Source: Aphelocoma coerulescens (taxonomy: Eukaryota; Chordata; Aves; Passeriformes; Corvidae). Taken from it: DNA of 64,000 nucleotides. Shown one piece after another: positions 1 through 13,800 of the stretch. Both the position numbers and the translations under genes were made by a program. Numbering within the stretch: position 1 is the stretch's first letter; each line of letters opens with the position of its first letter. The notes under the pieces are model-generated. The model made no database searches. It had not been told where the DNA came from and worked only from the letters and a program-made list of their open reading frames with translations. The stretch spans positions 60,160,345-60,224,344 of the forward strand of contig NC_091015.1 in NCBI RefSeq assembly GCF_041296385.1. The letters are read 5' to 3'.

Positions 1-3000
1 CACAAATTTCACTGCCTTCCAATGTTGGCCTTCAGTCCTCTTAGCCCTCCAGGTCAGTAGAAGGCATAGATCTTTAGACATCTGTTCTAAGAGATGGCAG
101 GTAACTGAGGAGATTCAGACTGTCCAGCAACAATAAGGCAACAAGTAATTAGACTCCAAGGAAAAATGGTTGCTGTTTTTTTTAAACTCCTATCCACCAT
201 ACAACTTAAATACTATTATCAGGTGTCCTCTCTTCTCACTACCAATTAAGTAAGAAGAGTAAAAAAAGGAAAAAAACATCATTCACACAATATCATATAT
301 TATCAGACAGTCTACCCGTACAAACATTTCAGAAAGCTGTGGTATTTTTGTGTTTAAGATGGGCTCGTAATTGCTGTAGGTGCAATTCCCGAAGGAGAAA
401 AATAGGCATTTATCAATGGATGAAGATTAAGTAAATAATTAAGTATGTAATCAAGATTCTTTCAGTTAGAATCATGCACTTTTTCATGGAGAAGCTTATT
501 TATTGAAGAATGAAATTTTGGGTTGACTGAGCCCTGTGAATTGTACTGGAGCTCTCAAGACCTTCAGAGCCACTTCTGTATGTCTCTGCAAATATCTTTG
601 ACCTTACCAAGGAAAAAGACTTAATTTCCTCCCACCCAACATTCCAGAACAGCATTTTGTGAAGCACAATTTCTGTCTATCTATATGAGTACATACACTT
701 GTATCTTCATTTCATTTCTGCTCTATATTGTGTAGAGATGTTCATCTCCCATATTGATATAGTCTTACCCTGTAGTTATGTTTAACATGGAGTGGTACCC
801 AAGAGAATTAGTCCCACAGAGAGGTCAAATTCCGCACGACAGCTCTGATGCATGGCTCAGGGAATCTATAACCTCTCTGTGTCTTTCTTTGTAGATGTGT
901 AGCCTGGTCCATGCTGTGATAGTGGACACTGATGGATGAATCAAATACTTTCTTCTACTAGCAGAGGTGAGTAAGATGTCATCCCTCCTTCCCATCAAAA
1001 ATTAATTCTCTGCAAATGCACATGAGCTGTCTGAGACTTGTGAGGTCTTTAATGTTTCACTATAAAACAGGAGCATATCAAATATACTGTACAACATGCA
1101 ACAGGCTCCAAAGCTTCTTGGGATAATAGAGGTGCCAAAGGGTGAGTTATCACAGAGGAGGTACACCATCTTTTCCTGGGTTCTCTCTCTGACACACTCT
1201 GTAGTCTCATTTTCATCAAGGGGAAGAGATTTTTTTCCAACCCATATGTTCATGACAAGGTTTGGCTAGCACACCCATCTGGGCTTTACAAAGAGTCAAT
1301 ATAGTATGTAGGCTATTAGTAAGAGATTTGCAGGATCTTTTAAGAAACCCAGAGAGCTTCAGACTTCGGGCTAAAGACCTGCAATGCAGTCCCAAGTCAA
1401 AGATTATTATGGCTCCAGAATGAATGAGTGTTTCACAGCTCCTTGCAAAACAGTATGTAATTCCTCTCCTAGAAAGCTGTGCTTTAGCATCTGCCAACTT
1501 AGAGTCAAGGGGATTCTGTCTTCCCCAAACTTGCATCTCCTGTGGAAACACACTGCTGTTCTGTCTGCCAAGTCTGTATAGTGCTTGACAATGAACATTT
1601 CAAGGGACAATTATTTTCAGCTCAGGAAGCTGTTAGCCAAACAAAAGGTTTACAAGCTAAAAAGACGTAATAAAAAATGAGCAGGCATTCACCAAAGCAG
1701 AATTATTGACCTCAAAATTGAAGCATGCTGCTGTCATTACCTGTAACACTAATGGCTGAATCTACCCTGAGATTTACAATGTATTGTATTTACTATTGGA
1801 AAAGAAAGGTAACTTCAAAGTATTAGGTTAGAAAAGTTACTTCTTCAAAGTGACACCCTGATGTTGATAAGTGTTCTCCACCTATGACAAAAATTGTGTT
1901 TATTCAGCTTACCAGTAAAAATTAATATTGTTCTCAGACATACAGGATCAGTGAAGCTTATGGAGAGGGAAACAAACAAACAAAAAAAATACCCAGTATC
2001 CTTCTGCTTCATAAATTATAAACAACAACAGCCTGATAATAAAAAACATTATGATCAGGGTCGTCTTCATGTTGGCAATTTCAGAATGACAGTAGGTAGA
2101 GCCAAGAAGACAGTACAGTTTGATTTTCATAAAGTAGTCTGACCCTCCAGGGCTAAGAATAGCAGAAAACAAATGAAAAATAATTTGTAGTTTTGCTGCT
2201 AAACTAAGCATGACAAGGAAATAGTATAGGATGAATGTAACCTCAAAATGTTACATCTATCTATACACCTATCTTAATGCATAATTTTCTTCTATAAAGA
2301 AGAAAGTCCTTTTCAGCCTCTGTCTGACAGACTAGATATCGAATTGCTACAATTTTGAAGACTGCTTCTTTCATACTCAAAATTTCTTCTGCCATGTAAT
2401 ATTTTAGTTTTATCTACAGGTTTAGCCGTTGTACAGACAAACCTCACTAGTATTTAATTTGTTGAGGTTTCCTTTTAGATATAGCAATGCAACATTCTTT
2501 TACACAATCAGGATTCATTTGGTAATGGTGTCCAGAAAAATCACAGTTGTTTCATTTGTCAGATACTAGCATACTGTGAAAAAGAAGGTGCTAGTGAAGG
2601 TGCCTTAAAATATGAGCTCAATTACTTTTGCAGCGTGCAGATTAAGGTTCTATTTATACTGCTTCTTAGGGTTAACTTTGAGGTCATCCTCAAACAGCAT
2701 TCTTTGCTTTTCCCCCTATGAGTAGTGAACTTCAGAGCCTATACCTATATCTTTCATATGATACTGTCTTATTTCCACAGCAGGATGCAACTGCAGTGTG
2801 CAGATTCCTTGCACATTGCAAAACACAGCCCTTCCCCAAAAGTCTGGTTTTTCCTCCCTGTATGCTTATGGATAATAAAGAGGAAAAGGGATACAGAGGA
2901 ACAGAAAACAATTTGAGAGTCTGGAGTAATGGTGGCAGAGATTTTATGCTGAGGACTAGACGACACCATCACATTTCAAACAGAAGGGCTGTGCAAGGAA

Positions 3001-4884
3001 TTGGGGTTAATCTCATGCCTAGGATTTAACTCTAACTTCTACGCTCCAAGTAGACAGTGTGCACCAGTGTGCTTACCTCTGGGAGATGAGCATATAGGTT
3101 TAAAATGTAAAGATAATGATGATGATGATGATGATGATGGCTTTGTTCTGCAGGATATATTCTTAGCTCTCTCTTAATTCAAATACAAAACTTGCTTTGA
3201 CTTCATTTGCATGAATAAGAGCATGAGAGACATTTGCAATAGGAGCAGTAATTTGCATCTAAGCATATAGATGCTCATATTCATAATTTACGTGACTTTT
3301 ATAGCTGATGGTTTCTTAAGTAAACAGTACTAGCATCTAGCTACTGTCTGAATTTGTTAATTTTATATTTTTTAATATGTCTAGGCATTCTGGCTGTAGA
3401 GAAAACCCTGAAAATGTTGCAATGTCTAAGTAGTCCAGCACACACTACATATTCTAGGAAATAAGAAGCAGCCCAGATTTATGAAATATACTCTTTGGCT
3501 CACTATCCCTCAGCCCCCACCCTGTTTTTTAAAACAAAGACCAGTAAAGTGATATGCACTGATACACACATCCAAGGAACCCACAGGTGAACACTTCTGC
3601 CACATGTACAGAGTGAGGTAAGCACATACTGTTGACTTTGCAGACACTTGGTCTGCAGATTAAACAAAGATAAAAAAAAATATTATACTGTGCCCAAAGA
3701 TTTGCAAGTTCTTGTATGCCCTCAATATATTCTGAACAAGTACAGGATGAGTGCCCAAGGCTGACCACTGTTATTCCTTCCTAAAATCTTTGCCAGATTC
3801 CTTACTCCTTTCTGTCTTATACCGCAAAACTTCATCACCTCCTTTTATGTCTCTCTCATAGTGTCCATGATGTCATGATACTAAGTTCTGGTAGTGCAGC
3901 TAAAGTTATCATACTTTGAATATTCATGTCATTTATTTACCAAAGTGTGTTCACACCAGCATGATCATATACCTTTTCTTCCCACTGGCTCAATTAATCT
4001 CTTCATTGCATATTATCAAATTTCTATTTCTTGAAAGTTTTGGATATAACAAAGAAGGTGCAAAAAACAGCAACAAAAACCCAACCCAAGATATTAAAAG
4101 CTTCTGAAATATTCCTAAAAATTTATTCTGACTAGAATGGGCAGCTATAGCATATTTCAGTACATTTATATAGACTCCTTGCTCCTTTAAACACCTTTCA
4201 GATCTGGGCATCTCACTGTCATCACCTCTTCTTGATATTCCTTTATATTTACCATCAGAAAAACCATGAATAATGCAAATAACAAGGTCATCTCACTGAA
4301 AATGCCGAGTTATTTAAAGTCTACCACAGTAATCCTCTTCTTCCAGAAAGAAGATTTTGTCATTATTAGTGTCAACCATAGGTCACTTGAATATAAGACT
4401 TCATCAATGTCAATTAAACTCTATGACCTTCAGTAAAAGAGTAGAATCAAAGTTAATTCAAATGCTAACAAATACAATTCCTTTCATCATTTAAACACTA
4501 GTTTTATCTAAAACTAATTTTTTCATATAATAAAAGTAATGGTCAATCTCATCAGAATATTTTCTGATGGATTAAAGTATTAGAATTAAAGTATTAGATT
4601 TAAAATAACTGTAAATTATTTGTTCTAATTTTCCAAATTAACAAAGACTAACCACAGGTATCTGTCCAGTTAACCTCTAAATGATTATTTGAATGAATTA
4701 TAGTAAAATGTTTGACAAAACTGTAATTCTTTATTGCGATAATTAAATGTGTTTTCAGAATTTAAAATAATTTATGCTTTTATGAACAGTGCTATTTAAG
4801 TTATACCAAATTTCAGGCTCTTTGTACAAGACTGGCATAATTTCTTACATAAATCAGGTTTATGAAAACTGTCTTGCTTTTGGT
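1..4884. other. Gene-free unique sequence
   Basis: AT-rich sequence without a recognisable gene, RNA gene or transposable element. Open frames are all about 110 codons or fewer, overlap one another on both strands and resemble no protein family I know. The only repeat seen is the ATG microsatellite near 3.1 kb. Old, highly diverged repeats could be present without my recognising them. Confidence 0.6.
3116..3139. repeat. (ATG)8 microsatellite
   Basis: Eight uninterrupted copies of ATG, directly visible. It is a likely length-polymorphic locus. It lies in unique sequence and is not in an LTR or LINE. Confidence 0.95.
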
Positions 4885-5025
4885 ATTTTCTTCATAGTAG
4901 CTTGTATGGGGCTGTGTTTTGAATTTGTGCTGTGGAAACAACGTTTATAATCTAGGGGTGTTTTATGTTGACTTTGGCAGGGGAAGACATGCAGACAATC
5001 AATGTGATTGATAAAGCAAGCTTTG

Positions 5026-5055
5026 TTTATTGGCAATACAGAGGCACTTATATAG
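5026..5055 (-). promoter_or_regulatory. TATA box and polyadenylation signal of nested LTR
   Basis: On the minus strand, CTATATAA (about 5049-5055) lies about 18 bases upstream of AATAAA (5026-5031). If active, transcription would start at or just after the AATAAA. Activity is not shown by sequence. Confidence 0.65.
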
Positions 5056-5293
5056 TGTGAGAGTACATGCTTATCAGTTCTTGATTGGTTTAAGCTTATG
5101 AAAGCGCATCCTTACTTCTACATAATTGGGTTAGATAAAAGGCTACATTTGGCAAGCTTCTATTATTTATGTTTTGACTTAAGAAATCAAAGTTCTCCTC
5201 CCTTCTCATGGTCAGTACATCTTATCAGCACAGCACTGTACCTCCTTAAAACTCCCTTTTGGTTCTTAGGCTTGTTTCTCACACAGGCATTTT

Positions 5294-5325
5294 CTCATGC
5301 AGGCCTTTGCTCATGCAGGCCTTTG
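5294..5325. repeat. 16-bp tandem duplication inside nested LTR
   Basis: CTCATGCAGGCCTTTG occurs twice head to tail (5294-5309 and 5310-5325), with a diverged partial copy just before. It lies in the U3 part of the minus-strand LTR, where direct repeats often represent enhancer motifs. That role is inference here. Confidence 0.85.
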
Positions 5326-5610
5326 CTTGTACAGCTCTTTTATTGATCTGTACCTTTTGGCTTTATCAATGATCCATGTCCCTGATCCTCTAACCATTCT
5401 TCAACAGTTTTAGTTACTGCTGAGCACAGCATCGAGGCCTTTTCTGCTCCTCACCCCACCAGCACTGGGGGTGCACAAGGAGTTGGGAGGGGACAGCCAG
5501 GAGAGTTAATCCCAACTGACCAAAGGGATATCCCACACCACATGGCATCATTCCAGTATATAGAGCAGGCAAAGAAGAAGGAACAGGAGGATATTCAGAG
5601 TGATATCTTC

Positions 5611-7718
5611 TAGGCAAGAATTTGGTCTTAAATAATGTATTTCAGATGAGGATGTTTGCCACTCTAAATTTAGAAGCCAATTCCTACAACCAGTCACCCT
5701 CCCAGATAACAGTTTCTATTTCACCTCTAATTTTAATTTATCTGCATTAATTTTGGTTGTGGGATTTTTTTCTGAACTGTCTTCACATTTTTCTCAGTCC
5801 CTTTAGACTTGTTTAGAAACCTTTATTTCATATAAAATTCTTCCACCGGGTTTGAAATTTGCAACCTAGATTTAGCTATTCTTCAAGGAATGGGAAGGTG
5901 ATGATATTTTTGAGATGCCCAAGGTATGATGAAAGACATGATCTGAGTAAGAAGCTGGATTCAGCTATACTGATTTCTTAAAAGTTATTTCCAGCAAAAA
6001 GGAGTAGGGAAAATAACTGGAAAAAAAAAAAAATATATATATATATGTAAGTTCTCATTGCTTCTCCTCAAGATAAGATGTGAATACTATTTTAAACATG
6101 ACAAAAAAATATTTCACTGTTACATTTTCCTTATGCTCCTTCCTCATATACTGACATTTTAGCTTACCATCTCTCTGTTTCTGTTTCTAAATAAAACTTT
6201 ACATGACAGTTAAAAACGCAACATAGATAACAGCTGCAGCTGCAACTTCACTGTAACATGACAGGGAAAGGTACCACACCTAAGTGCACAGATTCTTTTT
6301 GTGAAACAATCTGGAGTGCAAATCCAATAACCAAAAGCAGGACAAAACATTGCAACCTTTATTTCAAGAGAGGGTAAAAGGAACCATTGTTAGAAAGAGG
6401 CACTAAATGACTGATGCAAGAAAGCTGTTGAAATGCACCCTGCTTATCAGTACAGGATCTGACAATAGCACAGGTCACTACTGTGCCTGTTTAAAAACAA
6501 AGCCCTCTCATTAATTGAATGCAAGACTGTTGATCATTTAATTTGAACAATTAGGATTAATGTGCACATGCATAAACTATGAAGCTCATGTATAACAAAG
6601 ATTTGCTTTGGGATTAAACATTGCCCAGACCTGTAGAAAAGAATTCTGTGCTCTGTACAGCTATAATAGGTTCCTGAAAGCTTGGCCAACCACGGGAAAG
6701 TGCTTGTTAAATTTGTTAAAATAAGGATTTATTGACCAATAATGCAGATGTCTGCCTCTTAGCTAGCCACCTTGGGCTTCCTTTATGCTCACTTGAAAGA
6801 AAGTAGTATTCCTGTAGAGTAATTCATCTGAGTGTAGATGTCTAAAATAAAGCAGATGACTCATTCCCCAAAAATCTGTAGTTTGTTCTTTGTTCACAAA
6901 GGAACCCAAAGGTATCTAAGAGACAGATCTCTACATGTTTCTACAATTTCAAATGTCTAAACTAGGTGAGATGAATCTCACCTTGTCTGTGTGTCTGGGT
7001 GAAAACTCTCTTTTAGTCATGACTCTGGTATTAGCACTTACAAAGAAGGAAAAAACAATTTATAACTAGGGTAATAAAAAGATACATTTAAAGAGGAGAG
7101 ATTGGAGTTTAGATCATGTTCCAAAAACTGTGATGAGAGTGTAGGATATGCTGGGTTTAGGATCTACTCCCATGATACAGCCTGAAAAATTAAGGGTTGG
7201 ATGAGAGCAATGGTCCTTGGCTAGGAATACTATGAAGTACTTGCAAGCTTATTGCCATAATCATATAGAAGCTTGATAGCAGAATCATAAGAACAGAAAA
7301 ATTCAGAGATAACTTATGTGCTAGACAGACATAAGCATGGAGTTTCCTTTCTTTTCCATTTTTTCCCATCCCTGTTCATCCTTTCCTTAGATTTTTCTGG
7401 ATTTTGTATTATGTATTTCTATTTGCTTTCACCTTAATTTAATTCACAGCAAGAAATGCTTGGGATAAGCAGCTGAATCCTAAGGTCATCCATTCCTTTG
7501 AACTGCTAGTCACTGCTGTTTGAAATGACAATTCCCAAATATTTGTTTCCAAGGCTGCCTGAAGTGTTGTGTGTCTTTAACAACTTGCATAGGCTAACTT
7601 GTGTGATGGTCTGCTCTCCTGTACACTATCTTGGACAATTAAGATCCAGTGAAGTGGTATTTGCTGGCAAAATTACTCTGAATTGATCAGCATGTTAATT
7701 CTTATAGCCAGTTCTGAA
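5611..7718. other. Gene-free unique sequence
   Basis: No supported gene or recognisable transposable element. It contains an A13 run followed by (AT)7 at 6021-6046. Open frames are short and without family resemblance. Confidence 0.55.
6021..6046. repeat. A-run plus (AT)7 microsatellite
   Basis: Thirteen A residues followed by seven AT units, directly visible. Confidence 0.9.
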
Positions 7719-7860
7719 TTCATAGAATCATAGAATGTTAAGGGATTGGAATGGACTTTAAGAATTATATAGTCCCAACCCCCCTGCTATGGGCAGGGAC
7801 ACCTCCCACTAGACCAGGTTGCTCAAAGCCTTATCCAACCTTTTCAAGATGAGACACTGG
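7719..7860 (-). mobile_element. CR1 LINE 3' tail fragment
   Basis: The plus strand begins with the repeated ATAGAATCAT / ATAGAAT motif, the reverse complement of the CR1 3' terminal repeat. It continues through wording typical of the antisense CR1 3' untranslated region (AGTCCCAACCCC, GGGCAGGGACACCTCCCACT, CCAGGTTGCTCAAAGCC). It is a strongly 5'-truncated, diverged copy with no coding sequence left. The inner boundary near 7860 is approximate because similarity fades. Confidence 0.88.
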
Positions 7861-10800
7861 TCACAACATGGACAGCAGGTATTTGCCCAAGGTGTGTTCC
7901 TTCTAGACGTTATGCAATTCTGTTGTCATGGCAGACAGTGAGACACAGGCAGAGGCTAGCTAGCTCTTGCTGTGTCCTCTATTACACTTCTCTGAATTGT
8001 CCCTTACACATGTTTCTACCAGGCAGATTTTGCAGTTTTGGCAGATGTTTATTGAAGTAGCAGCTTCAGCCAAAACTAGCCTTTCATTGCCAGCTGGCTC
8101 TAAATGACACTAGAAAGGCAGAAGAGAAGTAAGTACTACCTAAGACAGAAAAGAATCCTTCTCTTGGAAAAGTTTTGTCCTGTGCAGCCCCACTTTTGAA
8201 CTCATGAAACAAACTATAGCTATCTGGAAAGGAAAGCACTGTCCTCCTAGAATTATCCTACAGGATTACAAGTGGGGGAAAAAAAACCATTTTCCTGGAG
8301 ATTAGAGCAGGGCTCATTCCAGAGCTGAAAAAAACTGTTTTCACAGTTTGGAGTAAGAAGACTTACAGCTGTTGTGCTTAGATATTTATCTCTATATATG
8401 CAGTGAATTGTTCTCCTTAGAAACAGAGTGGGAACTCCAACAGCTGAAGCAGTGCAGCACCAATACACCATATTGACAGGCTGGGGCAAAAGGAGACTAA
8501 TTTCCATCTACTGAGGACTTCATTGTCCAGCTGAAAGAAGCTGAGACATTAGATACTGCTGACAAACTATTGCTCCAAGAATACTAGTATTTCTTTAGAG
8601 AAGCACAGTGAGAAGTGGTCAGTCTGGCTGACAGCCAAATTGACTCATGGGACAGCAAACACAAACACAACCTGGCTGCATGAGAGCATTTAAACATGGG
8701 GTGACATCCAGTCATTGCTGATAGCCAGACTCATGTGGTAAGCAGGCAAACCTCTCAGTGATAAAATCCAGCACAACGGTACCACTCCTGGTGGAAATAT
8801 TTTAAACCCATATTAAACATAAAACAATAGAACAGTTTAAGTTTCATTAAACTGTCAATCATTTCCACACCATTCAATTCTTTAAGGCAGAAGAATTGAG
8901 AGAGGAAAAACAGAGAAGTAGAAGCAATTGCTTCTAAATATTTTAATATTTATTTCTTTTAAGGACAACTAAAGAGCTCAAGAAGAGAAAGATCTGTTAG
9001 TCAAACTATAAGTTTCAATTTACAGGAGTATAAAAATGAAAAAAATCTGTAAAGACAGCAATTTTTAATACTTCATTGCGTAGACAAATAGTGGTTGGTA
9101 TTCTTGTTATAAACATTTTATTTATTTTAGTGTTTCTAGTGTTCAATAAAGGACAAAGACAATAAGCCTTACAAAACATAAAAAACTTCTACATGAGCCC
9201 TTTTAGTGCAGCAGTTAAGCTACACAGACAGGCACTCTTACTCAGTCTCTTTTCCTCCCTACAGCTTCATCACAAGAATATATGTGCCATTACTACAGGA
9301 CTTGTGAGATACATGCAGAAGATTTATCAAATCAAGAGACTGAAAATGAATGGACAGCACGCTAGAAACCACCACTGTTTTGAAAGGGGAGAATTATGCT
9401 GCCACAGTCATTTGTCATTTTACTCTTGCAACAAATATGTTTGGGGCCTAACAGTCTTTAGTTTAAACATATTCACATTATATTTTTAGTTTTAATTTCC
9501 TGAATGTTCTCTGGTAATGAGATTACCCTATTGCCTGTTTTCTAGGCAGATTTTTTTGTCTGCTACCTAGCAAATCCTATTATTTCTTGCTTTTCATCCA
9601 AGACATATTACTGTGTTTATTGCCTTTGCAGGAGAATCGCAATTCAGATTCCAAAATTGATAGGTGTGTGCATAGGTAGTATTGCAGACCTTGCCGTCTG
9701 CTCTGTGTCACAGTAAGCTTACTTTTCTTAGGGGATGGGAAGGAAGTGTCTGTAAACATCATGGGTTTTTCCCCCTCCTCTTTAAACTTCAAAGTTAGGA
9801 TTCTCAAATAAATGTTAGACTGGAGTATGGATAGAGTGGTTAAAAAATAGCATTACATTTTTACAGCACTCTTTGAGAGTGGCTTTGAAAAACAGTCATA
9901 TAATTCTACTGAGATCATGGAAGTTTTACAAGCAGTGAAGCCATATTTTTGTTCTTGCCAAAGGACAGTCCTTTCCAGGCTATGGCCCACACTGGCTGAT
10001 ATCTGATATAACTGCATTGACACCTTGAGAGTGAACATTCAGGCCAGTTCAGGTATGTGGACGCAATTGCATTTCTGTCAAATTAACCACTGTACATGGC
10101 ATTCATTTTTATGCTGGCTTCATGCCAGCTGTGAGACAACAGGTGATGTCTTTTCCTAGAATGAAGCTTCTGGACAATACCTGATTCTGCATAAAGTGTA
10201 TAAGTTGAAGTAAATAAACCAATGCAGTTGGTTTCTCTGCACTGTTGATCCCATAATCAGTTTATACCAGATCAGCCTTTAACATCCTAAGAAGGCAGTT
10301 TATATTATCTGGAGCAGGAATCTAAAATTGTCTTGATTTTATCACAGATTCACAAGCTCGCTCTGAAATGCAGTAAGAAAAGGAGAGACTGATTCCTTCT
10401 TTCCTCTGCAGAATGGTAATGTATATTATTTTAATTATTTACCAGAGGAGCTTTGCAATAATTCCACTGGAAGGCAATTTTTATTCTTTATCTGTATAAG
10501 CAATAATTAATATTGTCAAGAAAACGAGTATATTCAGAGCCAATAAAAATCACAGCACCAGTATGAGGATGTTGTGTTCTTAGACTTCCCAAAGTTGATT
10601 ACCAGCCTTCAACAGATGAAAAAAAAAAAGCTGCCCATATTAATTTAGTTGGCTGGAATGCAGAAGTCTAACAACCTTGCAATGAGAGACTGAGAAGGAA
10701 ATGGAGACTGCAGAAAGCTGCATAGATGATATTAGGATTTATTGATTCATCCTGAATACTTCTTCTGGAACAAAGTCTTCTATATACATCTTCAACAGTC

Positions 10801-13800
10801 AATTCAGGCATGAAAAACTGGTAAAATATTTCTCTCTTCTGCAGTTATGGCAAAGCATAACAGAAACTGATGTTTGCTAGAATAGGCAGTAATTTTAATA
10901 TGCTATATATAGTAATATCTTTCTATGTGTGTATATGTTACAGCAGATATATGATACACTCTGTTTGCATGCACACCCTTGACCATGCATAGGTCTCAAG
11001 TTTATTACAAACATTAGGGTATTGTACAAGTTGCTGCTTTTAATCCCTGCCAAATATAAGTTAACATACAATAATTCTGCATTTATGTACTAATTTTTGC
11101 CTGAGGATGTCAAATCAAACTGAAAAGTCTAGGTAAAAACTTTTCCTCTCTTTTTCTCCATAGAAAAAATGTGACTGGATGGACCAAATGACCTGGTCTC
11201 AAACTATATTCTTTATGCTTAAAGTGCTTTGTGGCATAAGCCCAGCATACCTAATAGATGACCTGAAGTTCCATGATAAAGATTTCAGTCATAAACTTTC
11301 TCCTCCACTGCAGTAGAACCTTCTACCATAAAGACATAGCTCAACTGTATAAGACATTCAGCAGGGAGGTGGTTCAAAACCATGAAATAGTTTCTCCTAA
11401 GAAATAAGGGCCATCATAAACTTCAATGTGTTCCATTGTAAGAAACCTTTTTCTTCATTAGCCTTGAACACCCTTTAGCAGCATTTCCACTGGGGGGAAA
11501 CAAAGGTCCCAATCAAAATATATTTCAAAATACTAAACTCACACTTCTCAAGGAAAGAGGGTAAGGTAGAAAAATGATGCAGTACACATGACACAGACCT
11601 AATTGCTAATGGACCTTTAAAGAACTTGTATCCTCTGGTTATATAACTTGCCCTAAACCAAATGACAAAGTCAGGACAGCAAATTTTTTGTTTACAAATC
11701 CACCAGTGTGACCATTCCAGGATGTTTATATACTGTCATGGGGATTCAGTCAGAATCAAATGTACCTCCTGAGTCCGCCTGCAAAGGGATCAGCTCTGGA
11801 TCTACTAAATTTCCCAGAAGCTGAGTACTACATGTGAGCTGATTAGGGACATCTAGCCTCACAGACAGAAGGGGTCTTTACTTCCACTGAGCCTGACACT
11901 CCAACCAGAGCACAATAGGATTTAAATTTAGTTTACTGCTTTATGCATGTGTGTGTGTATATACAGAGAGAGAAAGACCATACCTACTACTAGAATATGT
12001 TCTTTCAGTCACCTGTATTTCTAATGGCTGACTCAGTATTCAAGAGCATTGTGTTGCATGCCACAATGCCAATGGTTAGCCATGTTTCTTAATATAACAA
12101 TAAAATGGTGATTTACTCTATCTGCTGATATTCTTTATTAGGCAGCCCATACCAGCCACAGTGTGAAATCAGAACATCTTTATTTTCACTATATATATGT
12201 AAACACTGAAAGCAAATGTCACTGTTGTTAATGCTTTCGGTTTTCAAAAACTGTTGTGCCAGCATATCCCTGATCCTGATATTATCTATGGAACAAATCA
12301 TAGACTAAATATGCTTTACTTGCAAACATATGCAACACAGCAGAAGAAACTTAAGATAAACCAAATAGCAAACAAAGGGGAGTGCAATTTGAAACACAAT
12401 TATCACCGATACTCAGACTCTTAAACAGACATCTAAATCAGATGTGTGGCCCTAGAGTGACAAAAATGAAATTATTAGTCCTTCCTTCCAGCATCACACT
12501 GATTCCAAGAAGGGGAAGACTCAAATTCAGGAAGATAATTAACTTGCTAGTTCACATCTAGGTTTCCATCCTGGTGAAATGAAAAGTTGGGAGCCAAATA
12601 AGAACTAGTCTTGCTGTATCTGAGCCTTAGGCACAGTCAGCAAAAGTGGTTATGTTTTAGCTGATCATTACTTTCCCCTGATAAATTGTAAATGCCAGTG
12701 CAGTGTCTCCTAGTCCCCTTCAGTACAAAGTCAAATATATTTGTTTTATCTGCTGCTGCAACTAACTTCTGACCTCACTCTTATATGCGCGTTTTGTTTT
12801 ACACACTGAGTAGTTCCACTGATCTGCATCAGCACTTCAGAGACAGGATATGGCCTGAGAAACAAAACTACCCTCACATTTATCATATTTTCTTTCTTTC
12901 CTTAAATAATTCAAGTAATATAACTCTTTAGATTAGAGATAGTTCCACTCATGTACACACATAATATCATAGCAATTTTCCAATGAGAAAGAGAAAGAAC
13001 ACAAAGGAGAGGATGACGTTCCACTGCGAATATGAATGACCATGCATTTTCTTAGCAGCTGATGCATCAGAAGAACAGCCATACTGCACCAGGTGACACT
13101 AACAGAAGACTGCAATTCTGAGAGTCTCCTTCAGTAAATCAATGTCTTAGCAACACCATGTCAAAGCTGCATTTTTTTTTGTTTGTTCAGGTTGTTTGGT
13201 TTTTTGTTTTGTTTTGTTTTGATGAGGGTTTTTGTTTTTCTTTAGTGAGTATAATCATATCCTTATTAGAGCTTATATTAACTTAGGGAAAAAATGCATC
13301 CCTTCTTTCCCAAAGAAGAAAAAAGCACACCCAAAACTGATTCAACTACTCCAAAATTTGTGTCCTCCCTCATACAGGTTGTCTCCTTAAAAACATACAC
13401 AACAAAACACTCTAAAATTTATTGTACATCAAGATAAAGTAATTCAATCATTAATTGCTCAGAATCTAATTAAAATACTTTCATCCGTCTTAAACATGTT
13501 TATTTCATTATATGGCTTATTTTATTGTGGGCCACTCCAACTTTGTTAGTGCTCTCTGTCAGCACCGACTTCATCTTAACAAATATTTTTTTCCCAATAG
13601 AGAAATTTATCCAGTGATAAGAAAAGGAAAAAAAAAAAGGCTGCTCCACAAAGTAAAAAATAATTCATAAATGCAATATTATGGTTTGGTGTCCATAGCA
13701 CTGAGTTCTTTACTGAGTTCCTGCCGAAGAGAGGCCATTTGTCCATTCATAGAGGTGTTGCAAGATTAACAATGCAGTGTCTTTTTCTGTATTTATCTGA

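Larger units (their letters stand above)
4966..5406 (-). mobile_element. Nested solo LTR, alpharetrovirus-like layout
   Basis: A 441-bp insertion starts TGTTGAC and ends TTCAACA, so it has short inverted TG...CA ends. It is flanked by a perfect 6-bp target duplication, GTTTTA, at 4960-4965 and 5407-5412. Removing it together with one GTTTTA restores the LTR family sequence seen uninterrupted at 59.7 kb. On the minus strand a TATA-like CTATATAA (about 5049-5055) is followed about 18 bases later by AATAAA (5026-5031). The very short spacing between TATA and the polyadenylation signal is the layout of avian leukosis/sarcoma-type LTRs, and the 6-bp duplication suits class II (alpha/beta) retroviruses. 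No internal retroviral sequence remains, so this is a solo LTR left by recombination between the two LTRs of a provirus. The exact family is an inference. Confidence 0.9.
4885..5610 (+). mobile_element. ERVL-type LTR, truncated and interrupted
   Basis: The two outer parts (about 4885-4965 and 5407-5610) match, in order, the LTR at 59662-60222. Shared stretches include the segment ending TCTAGGGGTG and the segment containing CACCCCACCAGCACTGGGGG. Compared with the complete copy it lacks roughly the first 25 bases, and the last 240 or so bases after about 5610 are missing or unrecognisable, so no terminal target duplication can be found. A different solo LTR (4966-5406) is inserted in it. The family assignment (ERVL-like, avian) comes from general resemblance of the U3 and U5 sequence to bird ERVL LTRs, not from a database match. 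Sense is plus, judged from the complete copy. Confidence 0.85.
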
